A stretch of DNA of 64,000 nt, taken from assembly GCF_003994855.1 (NCBI RefSeq), contig NZ_CP034142.1, positions 1,674,001 to 1,738,000 on the forward strand, read 5' to 3'. Under the pieces are notes generated by a model, which had not been told where the DNA came from, did not search any database, and saw only the letters and a list, made by a program, of their open reading frames with translations. This document shows, in pieces, positions 46,970 through 59,242 of this stretch (position 1 is the first letter of the stretch; each line of letters begins with the position of its first letter). A program made the translations under genes and the position numbers. The stretch comes from Marinobacter sp. NP-4(2019). GTDB lineage: Bacteria; Pseudomonadota; Gammaproteobacteria; Pseudomonadales; Oleiphilaceae.

Positions 46970-47251
46970 TGTGCATAATTCAAGGGGAAATTCTCTCGAA
47001 AACGGCATTTTTTCTCTTGACTCGTTACTTTTATGCACACTGTTGGTGCCGTATTGTGTGATCCATGAGCAATTAGATGATTTTTGGTTCAACTTTTGTT
47101 CGACATTCGTAACTAGTTGAAATATATGGATTTAATTCTTTAGGTGAATTTGTCGCCAATTTAACGAAAGTGCAGTAATCACGGGGGATGAGAGCATGTT
47201 CCCAAAATCTTTCCCCAGAGTTATCCACAGATTCTGTGGGTAAGTGGGTAA
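46970..47251. promoter_or_regulatory. Cluster of DnaA boxes in an AT-rich intergenic region
   Basis: Three exact matches to TTATNCACA: TTATGCACA on the minus strand (46970-46978), TTATGCACA on the plus strand (47031-47039) and TTATCCACA (47221-47229). A one-mismatch box, TTACCCACA, lies inverted at 47235-47243 and a weaker one at 47243-47251. They fill the 437-base gap between purL and the NIF3-like gene, which otherwise shows only the purL terminator and AT-rich sequence. dnaA, dnaN, mnmG or parAB are absent, so a chromosomal origin is unlikely; DnaA titration or DnaA-controlled transcription fits better. Confidence 0.55.
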
Positions 47252-47319
47252 ATGCTTAATCTGTACAAAAAATATCCGACGCGGGCGGGTAAGATGATTC
47301 GTTTCGAGGAGTGAGGGCC

Positions 47320-47631
47320 ATGTACAAGCTTTGTTATTTCGTTCCGGAAACACACCTGGAGAAAACCAAAGCGGCGTTATTTGAAGCCGGGGCGGGTCGC
47401 ATTGGTGATTACGACTGCTGTGCCTGGCAATGCCGGGGGCAGGGACAGTTCCGTCCTTTGAGTGGCAGTCAGCCGTTTCTTGGTCAGCAGGGCGAGCTGG
47501 AAGTTGTGGATGAGTATAAGGTCGAGCTGGTCTGTAAAGATGAGCTTATCGGCAAGGCGCTGGAAGCATTCAAAAAGGCGCACCCCTATGAAGAGCCCGC
47601 CTACGAAGTCTATCGAATGGAGGCAATCTAG
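47320..47631 (+). CDS. NIF3-like (YqfO C-terminal / PII-like) protein
   Basis: A 103-residue protein: MYKLCYFVPETHLEKTKAALFEAGAGRIGDYDCCAW and ALEAFKKAHPYEEPAYEVY are the blocks of the PII-like domain inserted in NIF3 proteins, here standing alone. The ATG at 47320 has GAGGAG upstream; GTG 47311 is less likely. These stand-alone forms are common in gammaproteobacteria and their function is not known. Confidence 0.88.
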   Translation: MYKLCYFVPETHLEKTKAALFEAGAGRIGDYDCCAWQCRGQGQFRPLSGSQPFLGQQGELEVVDEYKVELVCKDELIGKALEAFKKAHPYEEPAYEVYRMEAI

Positions 47632-47637
47632 CGGGGC

Positions 47638-48186
47638 TTACCTGCGGGCTTTCATTGAGTAGCGAATGTCGCTGACATGTACCTGGAAGGATTCATTTCT
47701 CAGATCCTCCAGGTAGAGCTCCAGGGTTTTCCGGACCGTTGGAAATGAAATCTCGTCCCATGGGATGTCATCAAGATCGAACAACCGGGTTTCCAGGGAT
47801 TCTTCGCCAGCCCCGTACGTACCATCAGTCAGTGTCGCGCGATAGAACATGTGTACCTGATTGATGTGGGGAACATCGATGATGGTGTAGAGGCCGTCAA
47901 TGTTGACCTCTGCCAGTGCTTCTTCCCGGGTTTCCCGGGCAGCGGCTTCGATGGTGGTTTCCGCATTTTCCATGAAACCGGCTGGCAGGGTCCAGTAGCC
48001 GTAGCGAGGTTCAATGGCGCGTCGGCAAAGCAGAATGCGGCCTTCCCAAACGGGAACAGTGCCCGCAACGATACGGGGATTCTGGTAATGTATGGTTTCG
48101 CAGCTCACGCACACGTAGCGATGGCGGTTATCGCCCTGGGGAATTCGTTGTTCAACAGGATGGCCGCATGTGCTGCAGTATTTCAT
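47638..48186 (-). CDS. Nudix hydrolase with zinc ribbon
   Basis: A 182-residue protein. Cysteines in KYCSTCGHPVE and YVCVSCETIHY form a zinc ribbon; the Nudix box is GFMENAETTIEAAARETREE. This resembles the C-terminal part of NADH pyrophosphatase NudC. The ATG at 48186 is used since the longer frame to 48255 overlaps the divergent gene. Substrate uncertain. Confidence 0.87.
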   Translation of the reverse strand: MKYCSTCGHPVEQRIPQGDNRHRYVCVSCETIHYQNPRIVAGTVPVWEGRILLCRRAIEPRYGYWTLPAGFMENAETTIEAAARETREEALAEVNIDGLYTIIDVPHINQVHMFYRATLTDGTYGAGEESLETRLFDLDDIPWDEISFPTVRKTLELYLEDLRNESFQVHVSDIRYSMKARR

Positions 48187-48237
48187 GGGTTTCACCGTAT
48201 ACTTATATAAAATGTTTGGTAGCAAGTTTAACGATCT

Positions 48238-48891
48238 GTGCTGCCGCTGTCTCATTCAATAGCCAGTCGTAAATGGAGCAGGGTTTTGCACGATCTCCTT
48301 AAAGAACGACTTGCCGGGTATGCGCCTCGCCAACTGGCGCTGGATTACCCGGAGGCCGGAATTCTTGTGCCGGTCACGGACAATAACCGTAATCCGGAAA
48401 TGGTGTTTACGCTACGATCGGCCAACCTTAATACCCATCGTGGCCAAGTGGCATTCCCCGGTGGGAAGCGGGATGTGACGGATCCCTCCCTGGCAGCAAC
48501 TGCGCTCAGGGAAACACATGAAGAGATCGGTTTGCCGCCCGACCAGGTTCGGGTGGTTGCGCCCCTCAGTCAGGTGATGTCCCGTTATGGCATACTCGTC
48601 ACACCCTACGTTGGCGTTATTCCTGGCGATCATCCGTTAACCGCCAATCCCCACGAAATCGAGAGCATCTTCCGTGTCCCCCTGGAATTTTTCCTGGAGG
48701 ACAAGCGGGAACGTACGGATGCACTCGACTTTCTGAATCATACTTTTTATGTTCCATGCTACCGATGGGAGCGCTATGAGATCTGGGGGTTGTCGGCCGT
48801 GGTCCTGGTCGATTTCCTCAATGCTGTATACGACGTCGGTATTGATCTTCTTGAGCCGCCGGTTCCCAAAACTTCCCGCACAGGAGGCTGA
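48238..48891 (+). CDS. CoA pyrophosphatase (Nudix)
   Basis: A 217-residue protein: LNTHRGQVAFPGGKRDVTDP carries the CoA-specific UPF0035 motif that precedes the Nudix box AATALRETHEEIGL. It cleaves CoA and acyl-CoA to phosphopantetheine and 3',5'-ADP. The start is uncertain: GTG 48238 gives the full frame, TTG 48286 has GGAG upstream. It is followed by the gamma carbonic anhydrase gene one base after its stop. Confidence 0.88.
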   Translation: MLPLSHSIASRKWSRVLHDLLKERLAGYAPRQLALDYPEAGILVPVTDNNRNPEMVFTLRSANLNTHRGQVAFPGGKRDVTDPSLAATALRETHEEIGLPPDQVRVVAPLSQVMSRYGILVTPYVGVIPGDHPLTANPHEIESIFRVPLEFFLEDKRERTDALDFLNHTFYVPCYRWERYEIWGLSAVVLVDFLNAVYDVGIDLLEPPVPKTSRTGG

Positions 48892-48892
48892 T

Positions 48893-49425
48893 ATGTTTTA
48901 TTCGCTGGGCGATCGCAGGCCCGAACTGCAGGGCGAGGGGCAGTATGTTGCCGACAACGCAACGGTCATTGGCAGTGTCAGGTTGATGGATAAGGCCAGT
49001 GTCTGGTTCAACGTGGTTATCCGGGGGATAACGACCTGATTACCATTGGCCCCGAGTCCAATGTGCAGGACGGCTCGGTGCTCCATACCGATCCGGGGAT
49101 CCCCCTGACGCTGGGAAGAGGCGTTACAGTTGGCCACAAGGCAATGCTTCACGGTTGTGACATTGGTGATTATTCGCTGATTGGTATCAATGCCGTGGTT
49201 CTTAACGGTGCAAAGATTGGCAAGCACTGCCTGATAGGGGCCAATACGCTGATACCCGAGGGCATGGAAATTCCGGATGGCTCTATGGTTGTAGGCTCGC
49301 CCGGCAAGATCAAGCGTGAACTGAATGAGAACCAGAAGAAAATGCTGGAGCTCAGCGCTCTTCATTATGTCGAGAATGCCGAGCGCTATCTTGGTCAACT
49401 GGCACCGTATGAGCCTGAACAATGA
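48893..49425 (+). pseudogene. Gamma carbonic anhydrase family gene, broken by a one-base deletion
   Basis: The gene starts at 48893 (AGGAGG upstream) as MFYSLGDRRPELQGEGQYVADNATVIG and runs in frame to WFNVVIRG, then meets a stop at 49037-49039. From the next frame the left-handed beta-helix continues: LITIG, QDGSVLHTDPGIPLTLG, VGHKAMLHGC with the zinc His residues, IGINAVVLNGAKIG, to the stop at 49423-49425. The break falls in a run of five G at 49023-49027; six G would restore RGDNDLITIG, the family sequence. It is therefore either a recent mutation or a sequencing error in a homopolymer. Both flanking genes are intact. Confidence 0.85.
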
Positions 49426-49604
49426 AAGTCGCTGATAAGGTGCGATCCCCTTGCGTCAGTGTCTGCGCTCTTGATGCCAATGATGTCTGCATCGGATGTC
49501 ACCGCACCGGTGACGAGATCATGCGCTGGACCCGGATGACCAATGATGAACGCCGTGATGTTCTAAAGAAAGTTGCCAGGCGTGAAGAGAAAGTTGCGCT
49601 GTAA
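49422..49604 (+). CDS. DUF1289 protein
   Basis: A 60-residue protein with the conserved Cys set: SPCVSVCALDANDVCIGCHRTGDEI, probably metal binding, followed by a basic helix. Its ATG overlaps the stop of the carbonic anhydrase gene (ATGA), and purT follows after 27 bases. Same order as in Pseudomonas. Function unknown. Confidence 0.85.
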   Translation: MKVADKVRSPCVSVCALDANDVCIGCHRTGDEIMRWTRMTNDERRDVLKKVARREEKVAL

Positions 49605-49631
49605 ACCTTGAAGCTACAGGAACCCTGAACG

Positions 49632-50822
49632 ATGTCTGAAACCGTACGCCTTGGTACGCCCCTGAAATCAAATGCCTTTAAAGTCCTGTTCTGTGGCTCT
49701 GGGGAGTTGGGTAAGGAAGTCGTCATTGAGCTCCAGCGGCTCGGTGTCGAGGTGATCGCCGTTGATCGATACGCCAACGCGCCGGCGATGCAGGTTGCCC
49801 ACCGCAGTCATGTCGTGGATATGCTGGATGGTACGGCGCTTCGCGCGATCATTGAACAGGAGCGCCCCAATCTGATTGTTCCGGAGATTGAGGCGATCGC
49901 AACGCCGGAGTTGGTCGAGTTGGAAAAAGAGGGGTATCGGGTTATTCCAACAGCCCGGGCTGTCAATCTCACCATGAACCGAGAGGGAATCCGACGGCTC
50001 GTTGCCGAAGAATTGGGGCTACCTACTTCTCCGTACTGGTTTGCGGAGACCCGGGAAGATTATCTGGCAGCGGTGCGGGAGATCGGTTTGCCTCTGGTGG
50101 TGAAACCGGTGATGAGCTCCTCTGGTAAGGGTCAAAGTACGGTCAAAACGGAAAGTGATATTGAGGCTGCCTGGGAGTATGCGCAAACCGGCGGTAGAGC
50201 CGGCAAGGGGCGAGTGATTGTTGAGGGCTTTGTGGATTTTGATTACGAAATCACATTGCTAACGGTTAAACACCGGGATGGTATCTCCTTTTGTGATCCC
50301 ATAGGCCACCGCCAGGAAGACGGTGATTACCGGGAATCCTGGCAGCCGCAGCCCATGAGTGAAAAGGCCTTGACCCGTTCAAAGGAGATAGCGGAAGCCG
50401 TCGTGGGGAATCTGGGTGGCTATGGTGTATACGGGGTCGAACTTTTCATAAAGGGTGACGATGTATGGTTTTCCGAAGTATCACCCCGCCCTCACGACAC
50501 CGGTCTGGTGACATTGGTTTCCCAGGATTTGTCTGAGTTTGCACTTCATGCCCGTGCAATTCTCGGGTTGCCGGTACCTGTGATTCGTCAGCAGGGTCCC
50601 TCTGCCTCGGCGGTGATTCTGCCGGAAGGGGATTCTTCCGAGGTGTCCTATTCCGGACTTGAAAATGCGTTGGTTCACCCTGATACTCAACTAAGGCTGT
50701 TTGGTAAGCCAGAGCTGAAGGGGCGGCGCCGAATGGGGGTGGCCCTGGCAAAGGCGGAATCCGTTGAAGAAGCCAGGGTAAAGGCAACCCGTTCTGCGGC
50801 AGCCGTTAAAGTGGATATTTGA
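49632..50822 (+). CDS. purT: Formate-dependent phosphoribosylglycinamide formyltransferase
   Basis: A 396-residue ATP-grasp enzyme that makes formyl-GAR from formate, GAR and ATP, the folate-independent route for step three of purine synthesis. LFCGSGELGKEVVIELQRLGVEVIAVDRYANAPAMQ is the PurT N-terminus; KPVMSSSGKGQSTV and GFVDFDYEITLLTVKH are the ATP-grasp blocks; EVSPRPHDTGLVTL binds GAR. Together with purL it gives the window two purine genes. Confidence 0.97.
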   Translation: MSETVRLGTPLKSNAFKVLFCGSGELGKEVVIELQRLGVEVIAVDRYANAPAMQVAHRSHVVDMLDGTALRAIIEQERPNLIVPEIEAIATPELVELEKEGYRVIPTARAVNLTMNREGIRRLVAEELGLPTSPYWFAETREDYLAAVREIGLPLVVKPVMSSSGKGQSTVKTESDIEAAWEYAQTGGRAGKGRVIVEGFVDFDYEITLLTVKHRDGISFCDPIGHRQEDGDYRESWQPQPMSEKALTRSKEIAEAVVGNLGGYGVYGVELFIKGDDVWFSEVSPRPHDTGLVTLVSQDLSEFALHARAILGLPVPVIRQQGPSASAVILPEGDSSEVSYSGLENALVHPDTQLRLFGKPELKGRRRMGVALAKAESVEEARVKATRSAAAVKVDI

Positions 50823-50862
50823 TGGCTAGTGACGGCTTCTGAAAAAAGATTTGAATGAACCG

Positions 50863-50890
50863 TTGACACCTCCGCGCAGGTCTGTAGAAT
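50863..50890 (+). promoter_or_regulatory. rRNA operon promoter P1
   Basis: TTGACA (50863-50868), 16-base spacer, TAGAAT (50885-50890), followed by a GC-rich discriminator. An A-rich tract precedes it (UP-like). Confidence 0.85.
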
Positions 50891-50994
50891 GCGCATCTCT
50901 TTCGAGGGGCAGTCCACTGAGGCGGCTCCGGAATCGAAAGGCAACTGTTTGAAAGTGTTGAAGAAAACGAGTTTCAAATTTCTTCAGAAAGCGG

Positions 50995-51022
50995 TTGACA
51001 AGGTGGCGGTTCACTGTAGAAT
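50995..51022 (+). promoter_or_regulatory. rRNA operon promoter P2
   Basis: TTGACA (50995-51000), 16-base spacer, TAGAAT (51017-51022), then GCGCCCC. Confidence 0.85.
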
Positions 51023-51099
51023 GCGCCCCTCGAAACAAGCAGTAAGCCGGTGAGTTTTTCGGCGGTTTCCGGAGACGGGAAGCAGCGAAAAATAAACGG

Positions 51100-51127
51100 T
51101 TGACAAGGCGGCGAAGCGATGTAGAAT
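51100..51127 (+). promoter_or_regulatory. rRNA operon promoter P3
   Basis: TTGACA (51100-51105), 16-base spacer, TAGAAT (51122-51127). Closest to the 16S gene. Confidence 0.85.
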
Positions 51128-51155
51128 ACGCCACCTTGATTGAGCAGACGCTCAA

Positions 51156-51167
51156 CGCTCTTTAAAA
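51156..51167 (+). promoter_or_regulatory. boxA-like antitermination site in the rRNA leader
   Basis: CGCTCTTTAAAA resembles boxA TGCTCTTTAACA, which binds NusB/NusE; an exact copy lies in the 16S-23S spacer. Confidence 0.65.
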
Positions 51168-51171
51168 AGTT

Positions 51172-51190
51172 AACCAAGTAATTCGTGTGG
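51172..51190 (+). other. Left arm of the 16S processing stem
   Basis: AACCAAGTAATTCGTGTGG is the exact complement of 52863-52881 behind the 16S gene. The 19-bp helix encloses pre-16S RNA and is the expected RNase III site. Confidence 0.85.
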
Positions 51191-51295
51191 GCGCTGGCCG
51201 AGGTATTTCGGATACGAAATATCAGGACAGTGACTCGTCGAAATTGAGTTTTGTCTTGAGCAAGAATAGAGAATCTTCGGATTCTTGTATGATTT

Positions 51296-52835
<1,540 letters not shown>

Positions 52836-52924
52836 AACGAAGCCGAACGCTTCGGTCAGAGTCCACACGAATTACTTGGTTGGCTAATAAAGAGAGCAAA
52901 AGGGTCTTGCAGGCCCGTACCTTT

Positions 52925-53001
<77 letters not shown>

Positions 53002-53273
53002 AAATTGCGTTATCCGTCGTTATCGAAAGGCTCACGTGCTGGTCGCACGCTACACCTTTCGATGCCTAGGCTAACCCAATTTTCGGAGCATGCCTCGCTG
53101 TAAAGAGGTGCGCCGAGTGGGTAAACCGCAAAGGTGGTGACGGACGCGGATGCGCCGGACAGGTTTTGTCAATCTAGGCGCAGCGTGAGTGAGAGAAGGA
53201 GTGACCCTCGATGGGTCATGACTGAAGCGAACGAATGCTGCAACGACGAGTGACGAAAGCTGGACAAGCAGAC
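53002..53273 (+). other. 272-base spacer between tRNA-Ile and tRNA-Ala
   Basis: No gene is present. Two hairpins are visible: ATCGAAAGG (53022-53030) with CCTTTCGAT (53055-53063), and TGACCC (53202-53207) with GGGTCA (53213-53218). The distance is long compared with spacers where the two tRNAs nearly touch. Confidence 0.7.
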
Positions 53274-53349
53274 GGGGCTATAGCTCAGCTGGGAGAGCGC
53301 CTGCCTTGCACGCAGGAGGTCTGCGGTTCGATCCCGCATAGCTCCACCA
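53274..53349 (+). tRNA. tRNA-Ala (anticodon UGC) in the rRNA spacer
   Basis: 76-base cloverleaf starting GGGGCTATAGCTCAGC, anticodon loop CTTGCAC (anticodon UGC), T arm TGCGG-TTCGATC-CCGCA and encoded CCA. Confidence 0.97.
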
Positions 53350-53452
53350 TATTACTGACTAACTCCGGTTAGCAGTGTGCAGAAACAAGCGTTTCGTTTT
53401 AATGACAGAGGTTGTTAAGCGAAGTTCTTCTTTCTGATCACTGGGTCAGATT

Positions 53453-53464
53453 TGCTCTTTAACA
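53453..53464 (+). promoter_or_regulatory. boxA antitermination site in the 16S-23S spacer
   Basis: TGCTCTTTAACA is the canonical boxA. The rest of the 316-base spacer between tRNA-Ala and 23S shows no gene. Confidence 0.85.
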
Positions 53465-53649
53465 AATTGGACGAGATAGAACACGAATATTGTTTCTCAT
53501 TATCTCCGAGGAACAATGTTCAATGTGATAGCGATTTCAAGCGTTATCCGGTGTTGTCGTTGAAGTGGTTGTTGTATGACTTCAGTCGGCTGTCTCGAAT
53601 AAGCGTCCGCATCAGGGTTACCTGGTGAAGGGTGTGGATTCGTGATCAG

Positions 53650-53666
53650 TTGTCTTGGGGTTATAT

Positions 53667-53670
<4 letters not shown>
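53650..53670 (+). other. Left arm of the 23S processing stem
   Basis: TTGTCTTGGGG-TTATATAGTC pairs with 56554-56575 behind the 23S gene, with one small bulge. The helix brings the ends of pre-23S RNA together for RNase III. Confidence 0.85.
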
Positions 53671-56558
<2,888 letters not shown>

Positions 56559-56642
56559 TATAACACCCAAGACAATTGCGGATAACGCAACAACGAAATC
56601 AACATCACATGTTCTCTCTCGTCCCCCAGTGATCAACCGTTT

Positions 56643-56760
56643 TGCCTGACGACCATAGCGGTCTGGAACCACCTGATCCCATCCCGAACTCAGAAGTGAA
56701 ACAGACCTGCGCCGATGGTAGTGTGGCGTTGCCCATGTGAGAGTAGGTCATCGTCAGGCT
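56643..56760 (+). rRNA. rrf: 5S ribosomal RNA
   Basis: TGCCTGACGACCATAGCG to GTCATCGTCAGGCT, with the central CCCGAACTCAGAAGTGAAA and GCCGATGGTAGTGTGG. The two ends pair (TGCCTGACG with CGTCAGGC). Length 118. Confidence 0.96.
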
Positions 56761-56770
56761 CCTAATACCA

Positions 56771-56803
56771 AAAACCCCAGCATCCTCGATGCTGGGGTTT
56801 TTT
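56771..56803. terminator. rRNA operon terminator, works on both strands
   Basis: AAAACCCCAGCATC-CTC-GATGCTGGGGTTTTTT: a perfect 14-bp stem with a 3-base loop and T-runs on either strand. It ends the rRNA transcript and can also stop the convergent kinase operon. Confidence 0.93.
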
Positions 56804-56825
56804 ATTATCTGCAGGAAAGTGATGA

Positions 56826-56893
56826 CCTAGGGGAGTGTGAATCCGGTGCCCGCAGGCCTGAGCAATGTAAGTCATCGTCAGGCTTCCCCTAGG
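56826..56893. repeat. Inverted repeat around a partial 5S copy
   Basis: CCTAGGGGA (56826-56834) and TCCCCTAGG (56885-56893) are complementary. Between them GTAAGTCATCGTCAGGCT (56867-56884) repeats the last 18 bases of the 5S gene (56743-56760) with one difference. The right arm includes the stop codon of the kinase gene. Confidence 0.7.
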
Positions 56894-57602
56894 GCAGCCA
56901 GATCTCAAAGACCCCTCCGCCCAAACTACCGCCGTTATGCAGCCGAATAAATCCGGTGCGCTCTCCTTCACTGTGAAGTCTGGCGACGGAGGACGCAAAG
57001 AACAGCCCGAGGCTAGTGCTTCCGCTCTTGAAATCCAGGGATTTGAAGTTCAAGGTTCCGTTGTGCTGCATACTTTCGGGATAGCCTTGCCCATCGTCTT
57101 CTACTCCAATGACCAGGTATCCTTCTTTCTCACTCGCAGTTAGCCGAACCCTGCTTTTGGTGTAGCGGATGGCATTGTTGATCGTGTTGTTCAGCACGCC
57201 GGTCAGGAGGTCATCGTCGAAGAATCCGTTGATGTCATCCGCTTCCACGGAATACTCTATATTCAGGCCCTTGAGTAGGGGTGTGTGGCGGGCCAGGTGT
57301 TCTGACAGGAAATCCGGAACGAAATGCTCTTCAATATGCGCCGACAGGTTATTCTCGCCAAGCCGGTAAATGCCGAGTAATTGTACGAGGTCGTTGTGCA
57401 TGCGTTCCGCTTCGTATTGCAGGGTATTAAAGCGGTTCGATTCGCCAAGGCTGTCGGCATAGTCTCCACGCAACCCATCCAGTGAATTAAGCAACATCCC
57501 CAGGGAATTTTTCATATCATGGACGGCGGAAGCCAGCACCATGGAAAAGTCGATATGGTTGTCCCGGGAGACCTCGGAACTGTGCTCGGGCATCTTGCTC
57601 AT
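56889..57602 (-). CDS. Short cytoplasmic histidine kinase
   Basis: A 237-residue protein with no membrane helix or sensor domain. His28 in SAVHDMKNSLGMLLNSL is the phosphorylation site; the ATPase domain has the N box LNNTINNAIRYTKS, GVEDDGQGYP (G1) and STSLGLFFASSVARLH (G2). Its ATG overlaps the stop of the TPR response regulator by 4 bases, so it is translated after it. It probably exchanges phosphate with the TPR regulator or acts as its phosphatase. Confidence 0.85.
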   Translation of the reverse strand: MSKMPEHSSEVSRDNHIDFSMVLASAVHDMKNSLGMLLNSLDGLRGDYADSLGESNRFNTLQYEAERMHNDLVQLLGIYRLGENNLSAHIEEHFVPDFLSEHLARHTPLLKGLNIEYSVEADDINGFFDDDLLTGVLNNTINNAIRYTKSRVRLTASEKEGYLVIGVEDDGQGYPESMQHNGTLNFKSLDFKSGSTSLGLFFASSVARLHSEGERTGFIRLHNGGSLGGGVFEIWLP

Positions 57603-59242
57603 GGCATCATTCCTTTCAGTTTTTTGCTCAGTGCGAGATAGCGACGATGTTGTCGATGCTGTTCTGGCAAGTTGGAGAGGCGTTCAAGATGTTGCTGACA
57701 TTGATGCAACAACTGGGGGGCTTCCTGGCCATCGGTATACTTTTTGATTAATACCTGAACGAGGTTGAGGTTGAGTGCCGCATGGTCGGGAACGATCTTC
57801 AGGGCATTGGTAAACTCTGAAATGGCGGCTTCCAGGTCTCCGGATTCAAACGCCTTGATGCCGTCGCGATTGTGAGCCCGGGCTTGCAGCTTTTGCCGGA
57901 AACCAACGGGTTCATCCAGTAGATTCTCTATTTTTTGCAGTGTGCCAGGCTCATCACGGTATCTTTGCGCGAGTTGTCCCAGCAGGTGTTTGGCTTCGTC
58001 TTCACGGCCTAGCCGAAACAGCGTCTTGGCGTAATCAATGCCTGTGTCGGCATCGAATTCCCCTCCGTTATCCAGGGACTGGGTAACGGGTTCAAGGGTT
58101 TTCTCGGCTTCCTGCAGACGACCCTGTCCGGCATAAACCCTGGCTTTAACAATTCTGCTTCGAAGCGGCAGGGTCTCGTCTTCGGGAAAGCGTTTTTCCA
58201 TTCTGGAAAGTACTGTGATTGCCTCGTCTGCCTGATCGCTGCCGCCTTCACCTGAATCACCCTCGCTCAGGTCAGACAGGGCATGGCCGAGTGACAGGTA
58301 GTGCTCCGGGCTGTCATGTATCGAATGGGTGCCAAGGCTGACCGTCTTGCGCCAGGCATCGGAAGCGGTCGCCATGTCCTGGTTGGAGGTAGCGAGCCGG
58401 GCCAGCTGTTTTTGCCGCAGCAATGCATTCGGTGAGTGCTCGATCGCTTTTTCAAGCACCTGTTGGGCCTGTGTCGGACGGCCCTGGCGATCCAGTCCTT
58501 CAGCAAGCAGGTCATAGGCCTCCATATAGTCAGGATGCTTATCGATCAGTTCTCTGAGCACGGTGACAGCTTCGTCAAAATCCCGGGTATCGAGAAGTAC
58601 TTTCCCCCGGCCCAGTCTGGCCCAGGATAGATCCCTTTGCTCGAGGACATCCGTGTATATCTTCAGGGCGTGACTGTAGTCTCCAACCTGGTGGTAAAGG
58701 TCTGCGAGGGTTTTGAGCAGCCAGGTTTTGTACCGGGGTTGCTTTGGCAGGGTTGCCAGGCACAGTGAGATGGCCTCGGGGAAGTTTTCCCGATCGATCT
58801 CGCGGTTAATGGGGAGCAGGGCATTACGTTGATGGATCAGGCCGCTTAGTCGCTTCTCGAGCATTGCGCGGTTGATGGGTTTGGTCAGGTAACCGTCAGG
58901 TTGGTATTCCCGGGCGCCCATAACCATCTCTTTCGACGTTTCCGCCGTGACCATCAGAAACAGGGAAGACCGTTTCAGCAGTTTTTTGTGCCTCAGTTCC
59001 TCGAGGATGTGCTGACCATTTTTGCCTTCCCCGAGGTTGTAGTCACAGAGGACCACATCAACGTGGTTGTAGGCGCAATACTGAATGGCTGGCGCGGCAT
59101 GGGCAACCAACTCTATCTTGTCGGCACCGCAGCTGCGCAGCATCTGGCGCATGGACAGGCGAAAGTTCTCAAAATCATCAATGATCAGGTAATTGAGCTT
59201 ACCAAAGCTGTTACCTACGCTGGGTCTGTCTGAGTTAGTCAT
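57599..59242 (-). CDS. Response regulator with N-terminal REC domain and TPR repeats
   Basis: A 547-residue protein. Residues 15-130 are a complete receiver domain: acidic pair Asp22/Asp23, phospho-acceptor Asp67 (VVLCDYNLG), Thr99 (LMVTAE) and Lys121 (LTKPI). The rest (~150-545) consists of TPR-like helix pairs (YSHALKIYTDVLEQRDLSWARLGRG, PDYMEAYDLLAEGLDRQGRP, GDLEAAISEFTNALKIVPDHA). There is no DNA-binding or enzymatic output domain, so it likely acts through protein contacts. Genes on both sides overlap it by 4 bases. Confidence 0.88.
   Translation of the reverse strand: MTNSDRPSVGNSFGKLNYLIIDDFENFRLSMRQMLRSCGADKIELVAHAAPAIQYCAYNHVDVVLCDYNLGEGKNGQHILEELRHKKLLKRSSLFLMVTAETSKEMVMGAREYQPDGYLTKPINRAMLEKRLSGLIHQRNALLPINREIDRENFPEAISLCLATLPKQPRYKTWLLKTLADLYHQVGDYSHALKIYTDVLEQRDLSWARLGRGKVLLDTRDFDEAVTVLRELIDKHPDYMEAYDLLAEGLDRQGRPTQAQQVLEKAIEHSPNALLRQKQLARLATSNQDMATASDAWRKTVSLGTHSIHDSPEHYLSLGHALSDLSEGDSGEGGSDQADEAITVLSRMEKRFPEDETLPLRSRIVKARVYAGQGRLQEAEKTLEPVTQSLDNGGEFDADTGIDYAKTLFRLGREDEAKHLLGQLAQRYRDEPGTLQKIENLLDEPVGFRQKLQARAHNRDGIKAFESGDLEAAISEFTNALKIVPDHAALNLNLVQVLIKKYTDGQEAPQLLHQCQQHLERLSNLPEQHRQHRRYLALSKKLKGMMP

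Noticed and set aside
46970..47251. Chromosomal replication origin
   Set aside because: Although several DnaA boxes are present, dnaA, dnaN, mnmG, parAB and a clear set of AT-rich 13-mers are missing.
48893..49425. Programmed ribosomal frameshift in the carbonic anhydrase gene
   Set aside because: There is no typical slippery heptamer or stimulatory structure that I can see, and family members are read in one frame; a deletion or sequencing error is simpler.
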